Positions 55,740 to 64,000 of a stretch of 64,000 nt of DNA are shown here, one piece after another. Each line of letters starts with the position of its first letter. The stretch's first letter is position 1. Position numbers and translations under genes: made by a program. Under the pieces are notes generated by a model. It searched no databases, was not told the DNA's origin, and saw only the letters and a program-made list of their open reading frames with translations. The stretch spans positions 62,001-126,000 of the forward strand of contig NZ_JAFEVR010000007.1 in NCBI RefSeq assembly GCF_017352375.1. The letters run 5' to 3'. The stretch is from Mycolicibacterium sp. S2-37 (GTDB taxonomy: Bacteria > Actinomycetota > Actinomycetes > Mycobacteriales > Mycobacteriaceae).

Positions 55740-56534
55740 GTGGCGTCATCGGAGCTCGAGAAGTACGACCCCGGATTCACCGAGCGGGTCATGGGCGTGT
55801 TGCGGCCCTTCCTCAAGACCTATCACCGTGCGGAGATGCACGGCCTGGAAACGTTCCCCGAGACCGGCGGCGCCCTCGTGGTGTCCAACCACTCCGGCGG
55901 GCTGTTCGCGATGGACGTCCCGGTCTTCGCTTCCGGCTTCTACGAGAAAGCCGGCTACGACCGCCCCGTGTACACGCTGTCGCACGATCTGCTGCTGACC
56001 GGCCCGACCGCGCAGTTCTTCCGCAAGATCGGGTTCATCGCGGCCAACCACGACAACGCCGACGAGGCACTGCGGTCTGGTGGCGTGGTGGTGGTGTTCC
56101 CCGGCGGGGACTATGACGTCTACCGCCCGACACTCTCGGAGAACCGGATCGACTTCGGCGGACGCACCGGATACGTCAAGGCCGCGATCAACGCCGGGGT
56201 GCCGATCGTGCCGACGGTGTCGATCGGCGGACAGGAGAGCCAGTTCTATCTGACCCGTGGTGAATGGCTGGCCCGCACGACCCGGATCGACAAACTGCTG
56301 CGGGCGAAGATCCTGCCGATCTCGTTCGGCTTCCCCTTCGGCCTGTCGGCGGTGCTGCCCGTCAATCTGCCACTGCCCACGAAGATCGTCACCCGCGTGC
56401 TGCCTCCGATCGACATCACCGCGGAGTTCGGTGACGACCCGGACATCGACGAGGTCGACGCACACGTGCGCCGCGTCATGCAGCAGGCACTCGACGAACT
56501 CGCCGGCAAGCGCCGCTTTCCGGTGCTGGGCTGA
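55740..56534 (+). CDS. LPLAT/MGAT-like acyltransferase
   Basis: 264 aa from GTG 55740, after GGAGGG. The PlsC-type motif is VVSNHSGGLFAMDVPVFA, with His and Asp spaced as in the LPLAT_MGAT group rather than the classic HX4D. FPGGDYDVYRPTLSENRIDFGGRTGYVKAA is the acceptor-binding glycine motif region. It would acylate a lysophospholipid or monoacylglycerol. It is followed by an esterase gene 5 bp later, with a KstR-type box upstream. Confidence 0.88.
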   Translation: MASSELEKYDPGFTERVMGVLRPFLKTYHRAEMHGLETFPETGGALVVSNHSGGLFAMDVPVFASGFYEKAGYDRPVYTLSHDLLLTGPTAQFFRKIGFIAANHDNADEALRSGGVVVVFPGGDYDVYRPTLSENRIDFGGRTGYVKAAINAGVPIVPTVSIGGQESQFYLTRGEWLARTTRIDKLLRAKILPISFGFPFGLSAVLPVNLPLPTKIVTRVLPPIDITAEFGDDPDIDEVDAHVRRVMQQALDELAGKRRFPVLG

Positions 56535-56539
56535 CCGGG

Positions 56540-57880
56540 ATGCGACGGGGTTCCGGCCGGCACCGAGTTTCGGCGACCAGAGCCCCGGTTATCCCCGACA
56601 GAACTGAACCGCACATTCGAGAGAATCTGGCTAACGACAAAGTGCGCTCGCTGCTCAAGCCCCGCCCGCTGCTCACGGCCACCGTGGAACTGGTCAACGC
56701 GGCCAACGGGGTTCAGCCGCTCGGCCGTCAGGGTTACCTCACGATCCCGACCTTCGCGTTGGGTTGGCCGACCTCCGAACTGGCCCCCCTCTACCTGACC
56801 GGATCAGTGATCGACACCGTCCGGCGGGCGCTCCTCGGTCACTTCTCGACCCGGTCGGGCCGAATCGCGTTGGCCGTCAAGGTCGTGACATGGGGACTGC
56901 TGGCGTTCATCCAGCGGCGAAATGTGAAGTCCGAACCGCATTTCGACGCCGGCCTGCGTGAAGCACTCGGCGAGGACTACGCCGAAGTGGCTGCCGCATC
57001 GGACCCGGCGCGCAAGGCCCGCCGCCGAGCCGGCGTCTTCGGCACCGGGTGGTCGCGCCGCCGGTACGTCGAGAAGACCAGCACGGTGCGCTACGGTCCG
57101 CACCGCGCCAACGTCGCCGACATCTGGCGGCGGTCGGATCTGCCGCGCGACGGCAAGGCGCCGGTGCTGCTCCAGGTGCCCGGCGGCGCCTGGGCGATCG
57201 GGATGCGCAGGCCGCAGGCCTATCCGTTGCTGAGCCATCTGACCGAACGCGGCTGGATCTGCGTGTCCATCGGCTACCGGGTGAGCCCCCGACACACCTG
57301 GCCGGCCCACATCGTCGACGCGAAGCGAGCGCTCGCCTGGGTCAAGGAGAACATCGCCGACTACGGTGGCGACCCCGATTTCGTCGCCGTCAGCGGCGGA
57401 TCGGCCGGCGGTCACCTCACCGCACTGTTGGCCCTGACGCCCAATGATCCGCAATGGCAACCTGATTTCCCCGACGCGGACACCTCCGTCGTCGCGGCCG
57501 TTCCGGTGTACGGACGCTACGACTGGTTCACCACCGAGGGCAGCGGCCGGCCGCAGTTCATCGCATTCCTGCAGAAGTTCGTCGTCAAGAAACCGTTCCT
57601 CGGCAATCGCAGTACGTACCTCGACGCATCGCCGATCACGCGGTTACGTCCCGACGCGCCACCGTTTTTCGTGTTGCACGGCACCGACGACTCCATCATC
57701 CCGGTGCCCGAGGGCCGCGAGTTCGTCGAAGAGCTGCGCAAGGTCTCGACGTCGCCGGTGGCGTTCTCGGAGATCCCGCACGCGCAGCACGCCTTCGACT
57801 TCTTCGGCTCCCCCCGCGGGCACTACACCGCCGAGGCGATCGAACGGTTCCTGACCTGGGTGCACGCCAAGCGCAGCTAG
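56540..57880 (+). CDS. Alpha/beta-hydrolase esterase, LipC-like
   Basis: 446 aa from ATG 56540; GTG 56642 is a shorter option. The C-terminal 300 residues are a hormone-sensitive-lipase-type hydrolase: VPGGAWAIG in place of HGGG, nucleophile in VSGGSAGGHLTALLAL, Asp in LHGTDDSIIP, His in HAQHAFDFF. The N-terminal 140 residues carry hydrophobic stretches (ALAVKVVTWGLLAFIQ) that may anchor it to the membrane. It is a close relative of LipC downstream. It meets the WS/DGAT gene tail to tail in CTAG. Confidence 0.87.
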   Translation: MRRGSGRHRVSATRAPVIPDRTEPHIRENLANDKVRSLLKPRPLLTATVELVNAANGVQPLGRQGYLTIPTFALGWPTSELAPLYLTGSVIDTVRRALLGHFSTRSGRIALAVKVVTWGLLAFIQRRNVKSEPHFDAGLREALGEDYAEVAAASDPARKARRRAGVFGTGWSRRRYVEKTSTVRYGPHRANVADIWRRSDLPRDGKAPVLLQVPGGAWAIGMRRPQAYPLLSHLTERGWICVSIGYRVSPRHTWPAHIVDAKRALAWVKENIADYGGDPDFVAVSGGSAGGHLTALLALTPNDPQWQPDFPDADTSVVAAVPVYGRYDWFTTEGSGRPQFIAFLQKFVVKKPFLGNRSTYLDASPITRLRPDAPPFFVLHGTDDSIIPVPEGREFVEELRKVSTSPVAFSEIPHAQHAFDFFGSPRGHYTAEAIERFLTWVHAKRS

Positions 57881-59295
57881 GGTGCCATCGCCTTCTCGAT
57901 GACGGTCAGTTCCTCGGACAGCCCTGCGGCGCGGCGGATCTCGATGAAGGCCTCGACCATCGCGTCGGTCAGTTCGTGCGGATCGTCGAGGGTCGCGCCG
58001 TCGGACAGCACCGAGACGTTGAGCTGGTCGACGTAACTCCAGACCGTGATGTTCAGGCCACTGCCGGTGGTGAGCGGGCCCACGGAGTAGATCTCGGTGA
58101 CCAGCGCCCCACCGACCCGTCCGGGCTCCCGTGGGCCAGGGACGTTGGAGATGGGCAGGTTCAGGACCTTGTTCTGGCCGTCCTTGTTGGCCAGCCAGCG
58201 GAACAGCGCCTCGGCGGGAGCGGGTGGCATGTACGCCGACCAGCGGCTCACGAGCTCCGGACCCATGAGGTGGTGGGTCTCCTTGGCCTCGACCGCGGCC
58301 TCGTGCACGGCCTGGATGCGCTCGAGCGGATCCTCCAGCTGGATGGGCACCGTCATCATCACGCCGGTGAAGTAGTTGCCGGAGATCCGCTCGCGGGAGA
58401 AGTCGAAACTCACCGGAACCGACGCCAGCAGCGGATGGTCGGCGTGCCCGTCGTACTTCAGCGACAGCGTGCGCAACGCACCCGCCGAAATACCCAGCAC
58501 CATGTCGTTGATCGTCACGCCGAGATGTTTGGCTGTCTGCTTGACGTCAGCCAGGGCCAGGGTGGTCGTCGCGAACTTCCTTGTCGCGTCGACCATGTGA
58601 TTCATGAAGCTCGGCGGTGGGGTGAACGGACGGGTCAGTTCGGGTGAGAGCTTCTTGCTGCTCCTGCGCACGCGCTGCAACCCCTGCGCGGTGTAGCGCA
58701 CGTTCGCCGGCAGCTTCCCGATCTGCCGGAGGTGATCGCGGAAAGCAGTGCGCACCAGTTCACTTCGGCTCGGTGGCGGGTCGGTGGCGTAGGAGTCGCG
58801 GTCGCGTTGCGGCCCGGTCTGCAGGTCCATCCCGCGCGCCATCAGATTGGCCGAGGCGACGCCGTCAGCGAGCGCATGGTGGATCTTGCCCAGGACGGCG
58901 ATCCGGCCGCCAGCCAGGCCCTCGATGAAGTACATCTCCCACAGCGGCTTCGACCGGTCGAGCGGGGTACTGGCGATCCGGCCGACCGCTTCGTCGAGTT
59001 GCCTACGGCCGCCGGGGCTTTCGATGCGGTAGGGGCGGACGTGGTACTCGAGATCGACCTCGCAGTTCTCCCGCCACATCGGGTGGTGGAACTTGAACGG
59101 GATGTCGACCAGCTCGTAGCGGAACGGGTCGAGTTTGTAGAGCCGCCCGTGCAGCACCTGCCGGAACTCCTCGACGCCGAAGTGCCGGTCACCGAGATCG
59201 TCGAGTTCGATGACCGCCAGTTTGAGCGTGTGCATGTGCACGTTGGGTGCCTCGCTGTACAGAAGTACCGCGTCCCACCCGCTGAGGCGTTTCAC
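57877..59295 (-). CDS. WS/DGAT-type diacylglycerol/wax-ester acyltransferase (Rv0221-like)
   Basis: 472 aa from GTG 59295, with GGAGGAGGG upstream, close to Rv0221 (469 aa). The catalytic HHxxxDG is KIHHALADGVAS at 139-145, then the C-terminal PLW-type and NLPISNVPGP motifs (PISNVPGPREP). It makes triacylglycerol or wax esters from acyl-CoA. The partner lipase gene lipC starts upstream on the same strand with 28 bp between them. The mix of store-building and store-breaking genes suits lipid-droplet turnover. Confidence 0.93.
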   Translation of the reverse strand: MKRLSGWDAVLLYSEAPNVHMHTLKLAVIELDDLGDRHFGVEEFRQVLHGRLYKLDPFRYELVDIPFKFHHPMWRENCEVDLEYHVRPYRIESPGGRRQLDEAVGRIASTPLDRSKPLWEMYFIEGLAGGRIAVLGKIHHALADGVASANLMARGMDLQTGPQRDRDSYATDPPPSRSELVRTAFRDHLRQIGKLPANVRYTAQGLQRVRRSSKKLSPELTRPFTPPPSFMNHMVDATRKFATTTLALADVKQTAKHLGVTINDMVLGISAGALRTLSLKYDGHADHPLLASVPVSFDFSRERISGNYFTGVMMTVPIQLEDPLERIQAVHEAAVEAKETHHLMGPELVSRWSAYMPPAPAEALFRWLANKDGQNKVLNLPISNVPGPREPGRVGGALVTEIYSVGPLTTGSGLNITVWSYVDQLNVSVLSDGATLDDPHELTDAMVEAFIEIRRAAGLSEELTVIEKAMAP

Positions 59296-59323
59296 GTCGG
59301 TGCGCCCTCCTCCCGAGAGGGAG

Positions 59324-60559
59324 CTAAATTACCTCTTGCGCGCCGACGAGTGCACGGTTGCGGTGAACCTCGCGGAGGAACAGCCCCACTGCCGTCGCCA
59401 TCGACTTGGTGCGCGCACCGTCGAGCATGTCGAACGCGTGTCCCGCGCCGGGCAATTCGATGTATCCCACGGTCGAACGTGACACCGCGCGCAGCCGCTC
59501 GACGAAGTCGCGCGCCTGCTTTACCGGGATGATCGTGTCGCCGCTGCCGTGGACCACCAGGAAAGGTGGTGCGGCCGGATGCACGCGGGCCATCGGCGAC
59601 GCCTTGCGGAAGATGTCCGGATGGCGCTCCGCCTTGCGGTTGACGACGACCTTCTCCAGGAACTCCATGAAACGGGCACGTTCCGCCGTCGAGCGGTCCT
59701 CCCAGCAGTAGCGACCGTAGAGTCCGACCACGGCATCGACCGTGGTGTCGGAGCCCTCGGGCAGTTCGGCCTGCAGTTCGGGGTCGTTACCGGTCAGCCC
59801 GGCCAACGCGGCGAGATGCCCGCCCGCGGAGCAGCCGGAGATCGCGACGAAATTGCGGTCGCCGCCGAACTTGTCCACGTTGGCCCTGGCCCAGGCGATC
59901 GCGGTCTTGACGTCGATGAGGTGTGCCGGCCAGCGATGGTGGGGCGCGACGCGGTAGTCGATGGACAGGCACACCCAACCCATGGAGGCCAGATGCGCCA
60001 TCATCTCGTAGCCCTGCAGCATGCGGCTGCCGTGCACCCACGCCCCGCCTGGCACGAAGATCAGGACCGGTGCCGGCTCGGTGGGCAGCTCCTTCGGGCG
60101 CCAGACATCGAGCAACTGCGAGGGCAGCGGGCCGTACTGCACTGACGACCGGTACACGTTGCGGCGATGCTCACGCATGTTCCACAGCGGCGGCTTGCTC
60201 TCCGGTGCGGGCCAGGTGATCGCGAGATCCTCGTCGGGCACCACGCCGCGCAGCGCAGCCTCCGACACTGCGTGGGTCTGGTCCCGTTCCCGGCGCTTCA
60301 CCTCACCGATCCCGGGGGTGAACATCGAGCGGGCCGTCGAGGCGACGAAATCCGGCGCGATACGCAGTCCGAAGATGCTCATCGCGGCGGCGACGCCGAG
60401 CGGCTCGAGGCGTTTGCCAACAACGGGCAGTGACGCGGAGGCGACGCTCATGGCCAGCAGATAATCCGCAGGACCGGCCTCCAACAGCCACTTGGCACGC
60501 GTCCAAGGCGTAGGTCCTGGATACCGGATGTCCGGTCGCACGGTCATGGCGCGAACCAT
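59324..60559 (-). CDS. lipC: Esterase LipC
   Basis: 411 aa from ATG 60559; ATG 60547 gives four residues fewer. It matches Rv0220 LipC (403 aa) in position and form. Motifs: VPGGAWVHGSRML (HGGG-like), nucleophile in ISGCSAGGHLAALAGL, Asp in HGSGDTIIP, His in PGAGHAFDML. Hydrolysing short-chain esters at the cell surface is reported for LipC. An inverted repeat lies just upstream at 60580-60598. Confidence 0.92.
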   Translation of the reverse strand: MVRAMTVRPDIRYPGPTPWTRAKWLLEAGPADYLLAMSVASASLPVVGKRLEPLGVAAAMSIFGLRIAPDFVASTARSMFTPGIGEVKRRERDQTHAVSEAALRGVVPDEDLAITWPAPESKPPLWNMREHRRNVYRSSVQYGPLPSQLLDVWRPKELPTEPAPVLIFVPGGAWVHGSRMLQGYEMMAHLASMGWVCLSIDYRVAPHHRWPAHLIDVKTAIAWARANVDKFGGDRNFVAISGCSAGGHLAALAGLTGNDPELQAELPEGSDTTVDAVVGLYGRYCWEDRSTAERARFMEFLEKVVVNRKAERHPDIFRKASPMARVHPAAPPFLVVHGSGDTIIPVKQARDFVERLRAVSRSTVGYIELPGAGHAFDMLDGARTKSMATAVGLFLREVHRNRALVGAQEVI

Positions 60560-60579
60560 ACCCCCGTGAAGGGCATCCG

Positions 60580-60598
60580 AACCTCAAGATACGAGGTT
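60580..60598. promoter_or_regulatory. Inverted repeat upstream of lipC
   Basis: AACCTC (60580-60585), AAGATAC, GAGGTT (60593-60598) is a perfect 6-bp inverted repeat 20 bp upstream of the lipC start, and a possible operator. It does not fit the KstR pattern. Confidence 0.4.
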
Positions 60599-60714
60599 TG
60601 TTCACCAGCGCATTTCGGGCCCAATCGTGATCTGGCTCATAACTCGGGCTGACCGGCGGTTATTCTCCGGCGACAGCTCTCGACAACCGTCAACTCGCGA
60701 CAAGGACGTCGACC

Positions 60715-61138
60715 GTGGGCATTTCAGTTCTGGCGATCACCGAAGAACACCGCAGCCTCGCCGACTCGGCGCTCGGGGCGCTGCGCCGGGTGGGCGCGCG
60801 GGCCGCGGCCAGGGCCACCCTGGATGGCGGGCCGCCTCGTCCCGCGCAGATCTGGTCCGCCGGCGCCGCCCTGGGCCGGCACGGACCCACTGTTTCCGAG
60901 GCGCACGGCGGCTCCGGATTCGGTCTCCCCGACCTGGCGGTCGTGCTCGAGGCGCAGGGCCGCGAACTTTGCCCCGGCCCGTTCCTGCCGACCGTCGCCG
61001 CGGCGTTGGTGATCGACCGGTGCGGTGGCCGTCGGGGACGGCCGCGCCATGACGATCGCGGGCGGCACGTCGGAGATCACCCGCAACACCATCGCCGAGC
61101 GGATCCTCGGACTTCCGCGCGACCCGCTGCTCAAGTAG
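60715..61138 (+). pseudogene. Acyl-CoA dehydrogenase remnant (internal deletion)
   Basis: GTG 60715 opens a frame for about 103 residues that look like the N-terminal domain of a long FadE: ITEEHRSLADSALGALRRVG, TVSEAHGGSGFGLPDLAVVLEAQGREL and PGPFLPTVAAALVID as a whole. It then runs into unrelated Arg/His-rich sequence. From 61049, in another frame, comes a typical FadE C-terminus, MTIAGGTSEITRNTIAERILGLPRDPLLK, ending at TAG 61138. The middle is missing, so this is best explained by an internal deletion of a two-domain (about 700 aa) FadE. LipW follows 16 bp later. Confidence 0.85.
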
Positions 61139-61154
61139 GGGTAGAACTTGTCGG

Positions 61155-62063
61155 GTGCCTGCGACTCCCGACTTCCACCCCGACCTGCGCAAGGTCGCCC
61201 GCTACATCCCCAAGCAGGCCGTCACCCCGGTGACGCTGCCGGTCATGCGCCTGGTCACCCGTTTCATGGGCAAGAAAACCCCGCCGGACATCGAGCAGCT
61301 GACGCTGTCCACGGGCGTGACCGTCCGGCTGTTCCGGCCCACCGGGGTGCCCGTCCCCGCGCCCGCGCTGCTGTGGATTCACGGCGGCGGGTTCGTCATC
61401 GGCACCGCCGCCCAGGACGACGAGCTGTGCCGCCGGTTCTCCCGCGAACTCGGTATCACGGTCGTCTCGGTGGACTACCGGCTCGCCCCCGAGCATCCGT
61501 ACCCGGCGCCGCTGGAGGACTGCTACTCCGCGCTGACCTGGCTGGCGAAACTCCCGTCCGTCGACCCGAAGCGGGTGGCGATCGGCGGGGCGAGCGCCGG
61601 TGGCGGGCTGGCCGCGGGGCTGGCACTGCTGGCCCGTGACCGCGGTGAGGTGCCGCTCGCGTCCCAGCTGCTCGTCTATCCGATGATCGACGACCGCACG
61701 GTGGACCGTGACGATCTGGACAACCCCGGTCACCGGCTGTGGAACCAGGCCAGCAACCGGTTCGGCTGGTCGGCCTACCTCGGCGACGCCGACCGTGACG
61801 TGGCGGTGCCCGCGCGGCGCGAGGACCTCGCCGGGCTGCCGCCGGCCTGGGTGGGCGTCGGCAGCCTTGACCTGTTCCACGACGAGGACCTGGCCTACGC
61901 CGAACGCCTCAGGGCCGCCGGCGTGCCGTGCGACGTCGAGGTCGTCGAGGGCGCATTCCACGGGTTCGACGGGATCGTGCCGAAGGCCGACGTGTCGCGG
62001 AAGTTCTTCCGCAGCCAGTGCGACGCGCTTCGGAAGGCTTTTCAGGTCTCCGCCGTCGACTGA
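61155..62063 (+). CDS. lipW: Alpha/beta-hydrolase esterase LipW
   Basis: 302 aa from GTG 61155, the same length as Rv0217c LipW. Complete HSL/acetyl-esterase set: LWIHGGGFVIGTAAQDDE, GGASAGGGLAAGLALLA with nucleophile Ser, Asp in VGVGSLDLFHDED and His in EGAFHGFDGI. It probably cleaves short- to medium-chain esters. It is next to the fadE remnant. Confidence 0.92.
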   Translation: MPATPDFHPDLRKVARYIPKQAVTPVTLPVMRLVTRFMGKKTPPDIEQLTLSTGVTVRLFRPTGVPVPAPALLWIHGGGFVIGTAAQDDELCRRFSRELGITVVSVDYRLAPEHPYPAPLEDCYSALTWLAKLPSVDPKRVAIGGASAGGGLAAGLALLARDRGEVPLASQLLVYPMIDDRTVDRDDLDNPGHRLWNQASNRFGWSAYLGDADRDVAVPARREDLAGLPPAWVGVGSLDLFHDEDLAYAERLRAAGVPCDVEVVEGAFHGFDGIVPKADVSRKFFRSQCDALRKAFQVSAVD

Positions 62064-62098
62064 GGATTCTTGTCGGACCCCGCTGCGATAATGGGGTC

Positions 62099-63364
62099 AT
62101 GCCTTCAGCCGCAGCATCTTTGGTCGATCGGGTGCGCCCGAAAGACCGGCTGGAGGTGTTGTTCGAGGAGTTGGCGGAGCTGACCGGTCAGCGCAATGCG
62201 ATCGACGGCCGGATTGTGGACATCGTCGCTGAGCTCGAGCGCGACGAACTGGCCGGGATGACCGGCGCCCGATCGATGAAAGCGTTGGTGGCCTGGAAGA
62301 CCGGCGCCACCCCACGCAACGCCGAAACCATGGTCGCCGTCGCGCGTCGGGCTGCGAAGTTCCCACGCTGCACCCAGGCGTTGCGGGAGGGGCGGCTGTC
62401 GCTGGACCGGCTCGGAGTCCTCGCCGAATGCGCCGGCGACGGCTCCGATGACCACTACATCCAGATCGCCGAAGCAGCCAGCGTCAACCAGCTGCGCACC
62501 GCGGTGAAACAAGAACCTCGCCCCGACCAGGAGCCGTCGCCGCCGGAAAAGCAGCGCTCGATCACCAAGACCGACCACGGGGATTACACCACGTGGAAGA
62601 TCAGTCTGCCGAAGCTGGAAGCCGCGAAGTTCGAGGCGGCCATGCAGTCGCACCGCGACGCGCAGATCGCCCAGTTCAAACGCGACCACGACGAGGACGA
62701 CGACACCGACACGAGTCCACCGGAGCACCCGGCGCCGCTCCCCGACGCCGTCGATGCGTTCATGGGACTGGTGGAGGCCGGCTGGGACGCCGACGCCGCG
62801 TGCCGACCGCACGGCCATCACACCACCGTCGTCGTGCACGTCGACCTCGACAAACCAAGCGCTGCGCTACATTTGGGACAGCTTCTCACCGACGAGGAAC
62901 GCCGCTACCTACTCTGCGACGCGGCGTGTGAGGTGTGGCTCAAGCGCCACGGTCAGACCATCGGTGCTGCCCGCTCCACCCGCACCATCAACCGCCGGCT
63001 GCGCCGAGCCCTCGAACACCGCGACCACTGCTGCGTCGTCCCCGGCTGCGGAGCCACCCGCGGCCTACACGCCCATCATCTGCAGCATTGGGAAGACGGC
63101 GGACCCACCGAACTGTGGAACCTGGCGCTGGTCTGCCCTTTCCACCATCGAGCGCATCACCGCGGCGAGATCACCATCAGCGGACCCGCCGACCGCCTCA
63201 TCATCACCGACGCCACCGGCCAACGCATGACCAACCACGCCCTCGCGAGACCACCCACCAAACCCCCACCCGACGTCAAACCCTGCCCCGGACCGACCGG
63301 GGAACGCGCCGACTGGTGGTGGTACACCCCCTTCGGACCGAAACCACCACCGGCCGCGGCTTAG
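62099..63364 (+). CDS. DUF222/HNH endonuclease-like protein (13E12 repeat family)
   Basis: 421 aa from ATG 62099. The N-terminal two-thirds is DUF222 (LVDRVRPKDRLEVLFEELAEL, ARSMKALVAWKTGATPRNAETMVAVARRA). The C-terminal HNH domain has zinc Cys CVVPGCGATRGLHAHHLQHWEDGGPTELWNLALVCPFHHRAHH, with the HH-N-H set. An acidic linker (DHDEDDDTDT) joins them. The family is scattered in mycobacterial genomes and behaves like a mobile repeat family; no IS ends or target duplication are visible here. Activity unproven. Confidence 0.92.
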   Translation: MPSAAASLVDRVRPKDRLEVLFEELAELTGQRNAIDGRIVDIVAELERDELAGMTGARSMKALVAWKTGATPRNAETMVAVARRAAKFPRCTQALREGRLSLDRLGVLAECAGDGSDDHYIQIAEAASVNQLRTAVKQEPRPDQEPSPPEKQRSITKTDHGDYTTWKISLPKLEAAKFEAAMQSHRDAQIAQFKRDHDEDDDTDTSPPEHPAPLPDAVDAFMGLVEAGWDADAACRPHGHHTTVVVHVDLDKPSAALHLGQLLTDEERRYLLCDAACEVWLKRHGQTIGAARSTRTINRRLRRALEHRDHCCVVPGCGATRGLHAHHLQHWEDGGPTELWNLALVCPFHHRAHHRGEITISGPADRLIITDATGQRMTNHALARPPTKPPPDVKPCPGPTGERADWWWYTPFGPKPPPAAA

Positions 63365-63414
63365 GTGGCCGGAGAAACTCGAAGACCTCGTGGGCGACTC
63401 GGCTAGGCGAATCG

Positions 63415-64000
63415 CTAGTCCCGGATCTCACTCTCGTCGTAGACGATCCGGCCGATCAGGTCGTACCGGCGCGCGTCACGGAACTTGAAGTAGGTGGCCA
63501 GCAATGCGCCGATCACGAACAGCCCCACCACGATCCACGGGGTCAGCTTGAACAGCAGGGTGCCCGACGCCGTCCCCGCCGCGGACTCCTTGTGTTCCCA
63601 CAGCAGGTACACCACGTACAGCATCCCGATACCGCCCAGCAGCGGTGCGAGGAACGTCTTGAACCAGTGCGCACTGGACGGATGTTCCTTGTGGAAGTGG
63701 AAGTAGGCGATCACGGCGAAGGCGCACAGCGACTGCACGATCAGGATCGCCATGGTGCCCAGGATCGCCAGCAGGGTGTACATGTGCACGTACGGATCCA
63801 TTCCGGCGGCGAAGAACGCCAGCACCAACACCAGGGCGATACCACTCTGGACGAACGACGCGATGTGGGGCGAACCGTGCTTCGTGTGAGTGGCGCCCAG
63901 CGTCTTCTGCAGACCGGTGGACAGACCCTCCCGCCCCAGTGCGTACAGATAGCGCGAGGCGCAGTTGTGGAACGCCATACCGCACGCGAACGAACCCGTC
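63415..64000 (-). CDS. APC-family amino-acid permease, C-terminal part (5' end outside window)
   Basis: The frame reads to the window edge, so about 195 codons of the 3' part are seen. The first visible part contains FHNCASRYLYALGREGLSTGLQKTLGATHTKHGSPHIAS, the loop after TM8 of the amino-acid/polyamine permease family. Four or more membrane segments follow, such as SGIALVLVLAFFAAGMD and WIVVGLFVIGALLATYF, then a hydrophilic C-terminal tail. Substrate unknown. It is convergent with the DUF222 gene. Confidence 0.88.
   Translation of the reverse strand, partial: TGSFACGMAFHNCASRYLYALGREGLSTGLQKTLGATHTKHGSPHIASFVQSGIALVLVLAFFAAGMDPYVHMYTLLAILGTMAILIVQSLCAFAVIAYFHFHKEHPSSAHWFKTFLAPLLGGIGMLYVVYLLWEHKESAAGTASGTLLFKLTPWIVVGLFVIGALLATYFKFRDARRYDLIGRIVYDESEIRD

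Noticed and set aside
62099..63364. DUF222/HNH gene as part of an insertion sequence or intron
   Set aside because: No inverted ends, target duplication, transposase or reverse transcriptase is nearby; it is a stand-alone family member.
1..64000. CRISPR arrays, tRNA or rRNA genes, phage att sites
   Set aside because: No regularly spaced repeats, cloverleaf-like sequence, integrase or attachment duplication was seen by eye; a weak site could still be missed.

Overview
The window is GC-rich mycobacterial chromosome, most likely from a rapidly growing Mycolicibacterium. This rests on a PE-PPE-domain protein, MmpL, PapA, AftD, LpqI, a WS/DGAT acyltransferase, a DUF222/HNH (13E12-type) protein, and a gene order that follows M. 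tuberculosis Rv0244c to Rv0217c in block order (from memory of that map). Genes are tightly packed. No stretch over about 300 bp lacks a gene. No tRNA, rRNA, IS element or CRISPR array was seen.

Region 1 (1-14.5 kb) looks like the trehalose polyphleate locus. It holds the 3' end of a PE-PPE acyltransferase, then mmpL10, papA3 and a 2,082-aa iterative type I PKS on the minus strand, a dihydrodipicolinate-reductase-like enzyme, and divergent fadE5. The PKS makes the acyl chain, PapA3 loads trehalose, MmpL10 exports, and the PE protein is expected to finish acylation outside the membrane.

Region 2 (14.5-22.4 kb) has a small DUF2510 protein, a NarL-type two-component pair, an F420-type LLM oxidoreductase, and the fatty-acid set fadA2 / fabG4-htdX with a TetR regulator (Rv0243-Rv0238 equivalents).

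Region 3 (22.5-31.1 kb) is the most unusual part. It is an 8.6-kb metabolic island inserted between the Rv0238 and Rv0237 equivalents. An RpiR regulator and an EgtC-like N-terminal-Cys amidohydrolase are divergent from a five-gene operon: glutamine-synthetase-like ligase, APC permease, class III aminotransferase, FluG-like amidohydrolase and fold-I Orn/Lys/Arg decarboxylase. Four of the operon starts overlap or are closely coupled. The set reads as a gamma-glutamyl-protected amine or amino-acid catabolic pathway with unknown substrate.

Region 4 (31-46.7 kb) is cell-envelope backbone: lpqI, a universal stress protein, the Rv0236A-like small membrane protein, aftD, an MFS exporter, a TmaT-like acyltransferase, a DUF3068 protein, a GT-C-like membrane protein, a glycosyltransferase, a methyltransferase and an aldehyde dehydrogenase (Rv0237-Rv0223c order).

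Region 5 (46.7-54.5 kb) is an accessory block between the Rv0223c and echA1 equivalents: a TetR gene with an upstream 43-codon ORF and perfect operator, a RibD-like reductase, an AraC-DinB fusion, a paired acyl-CoA dehydrogenase operon joined by a 32-bp tandem repeat, a MarR / DJ-1 pair, an arylamine N-acetyltransferase and small unknowns.

Region 6 (54.5-64 kb) is lipid metabolism: echA1, a DUF8129-like protein, an acyltransferase-esterase pair under a KstR-type box, a WS/DGAT, lipC, a decayed fadE, lipW, a DUF222/HNH protein and the 3' part of an amino-acid permease.
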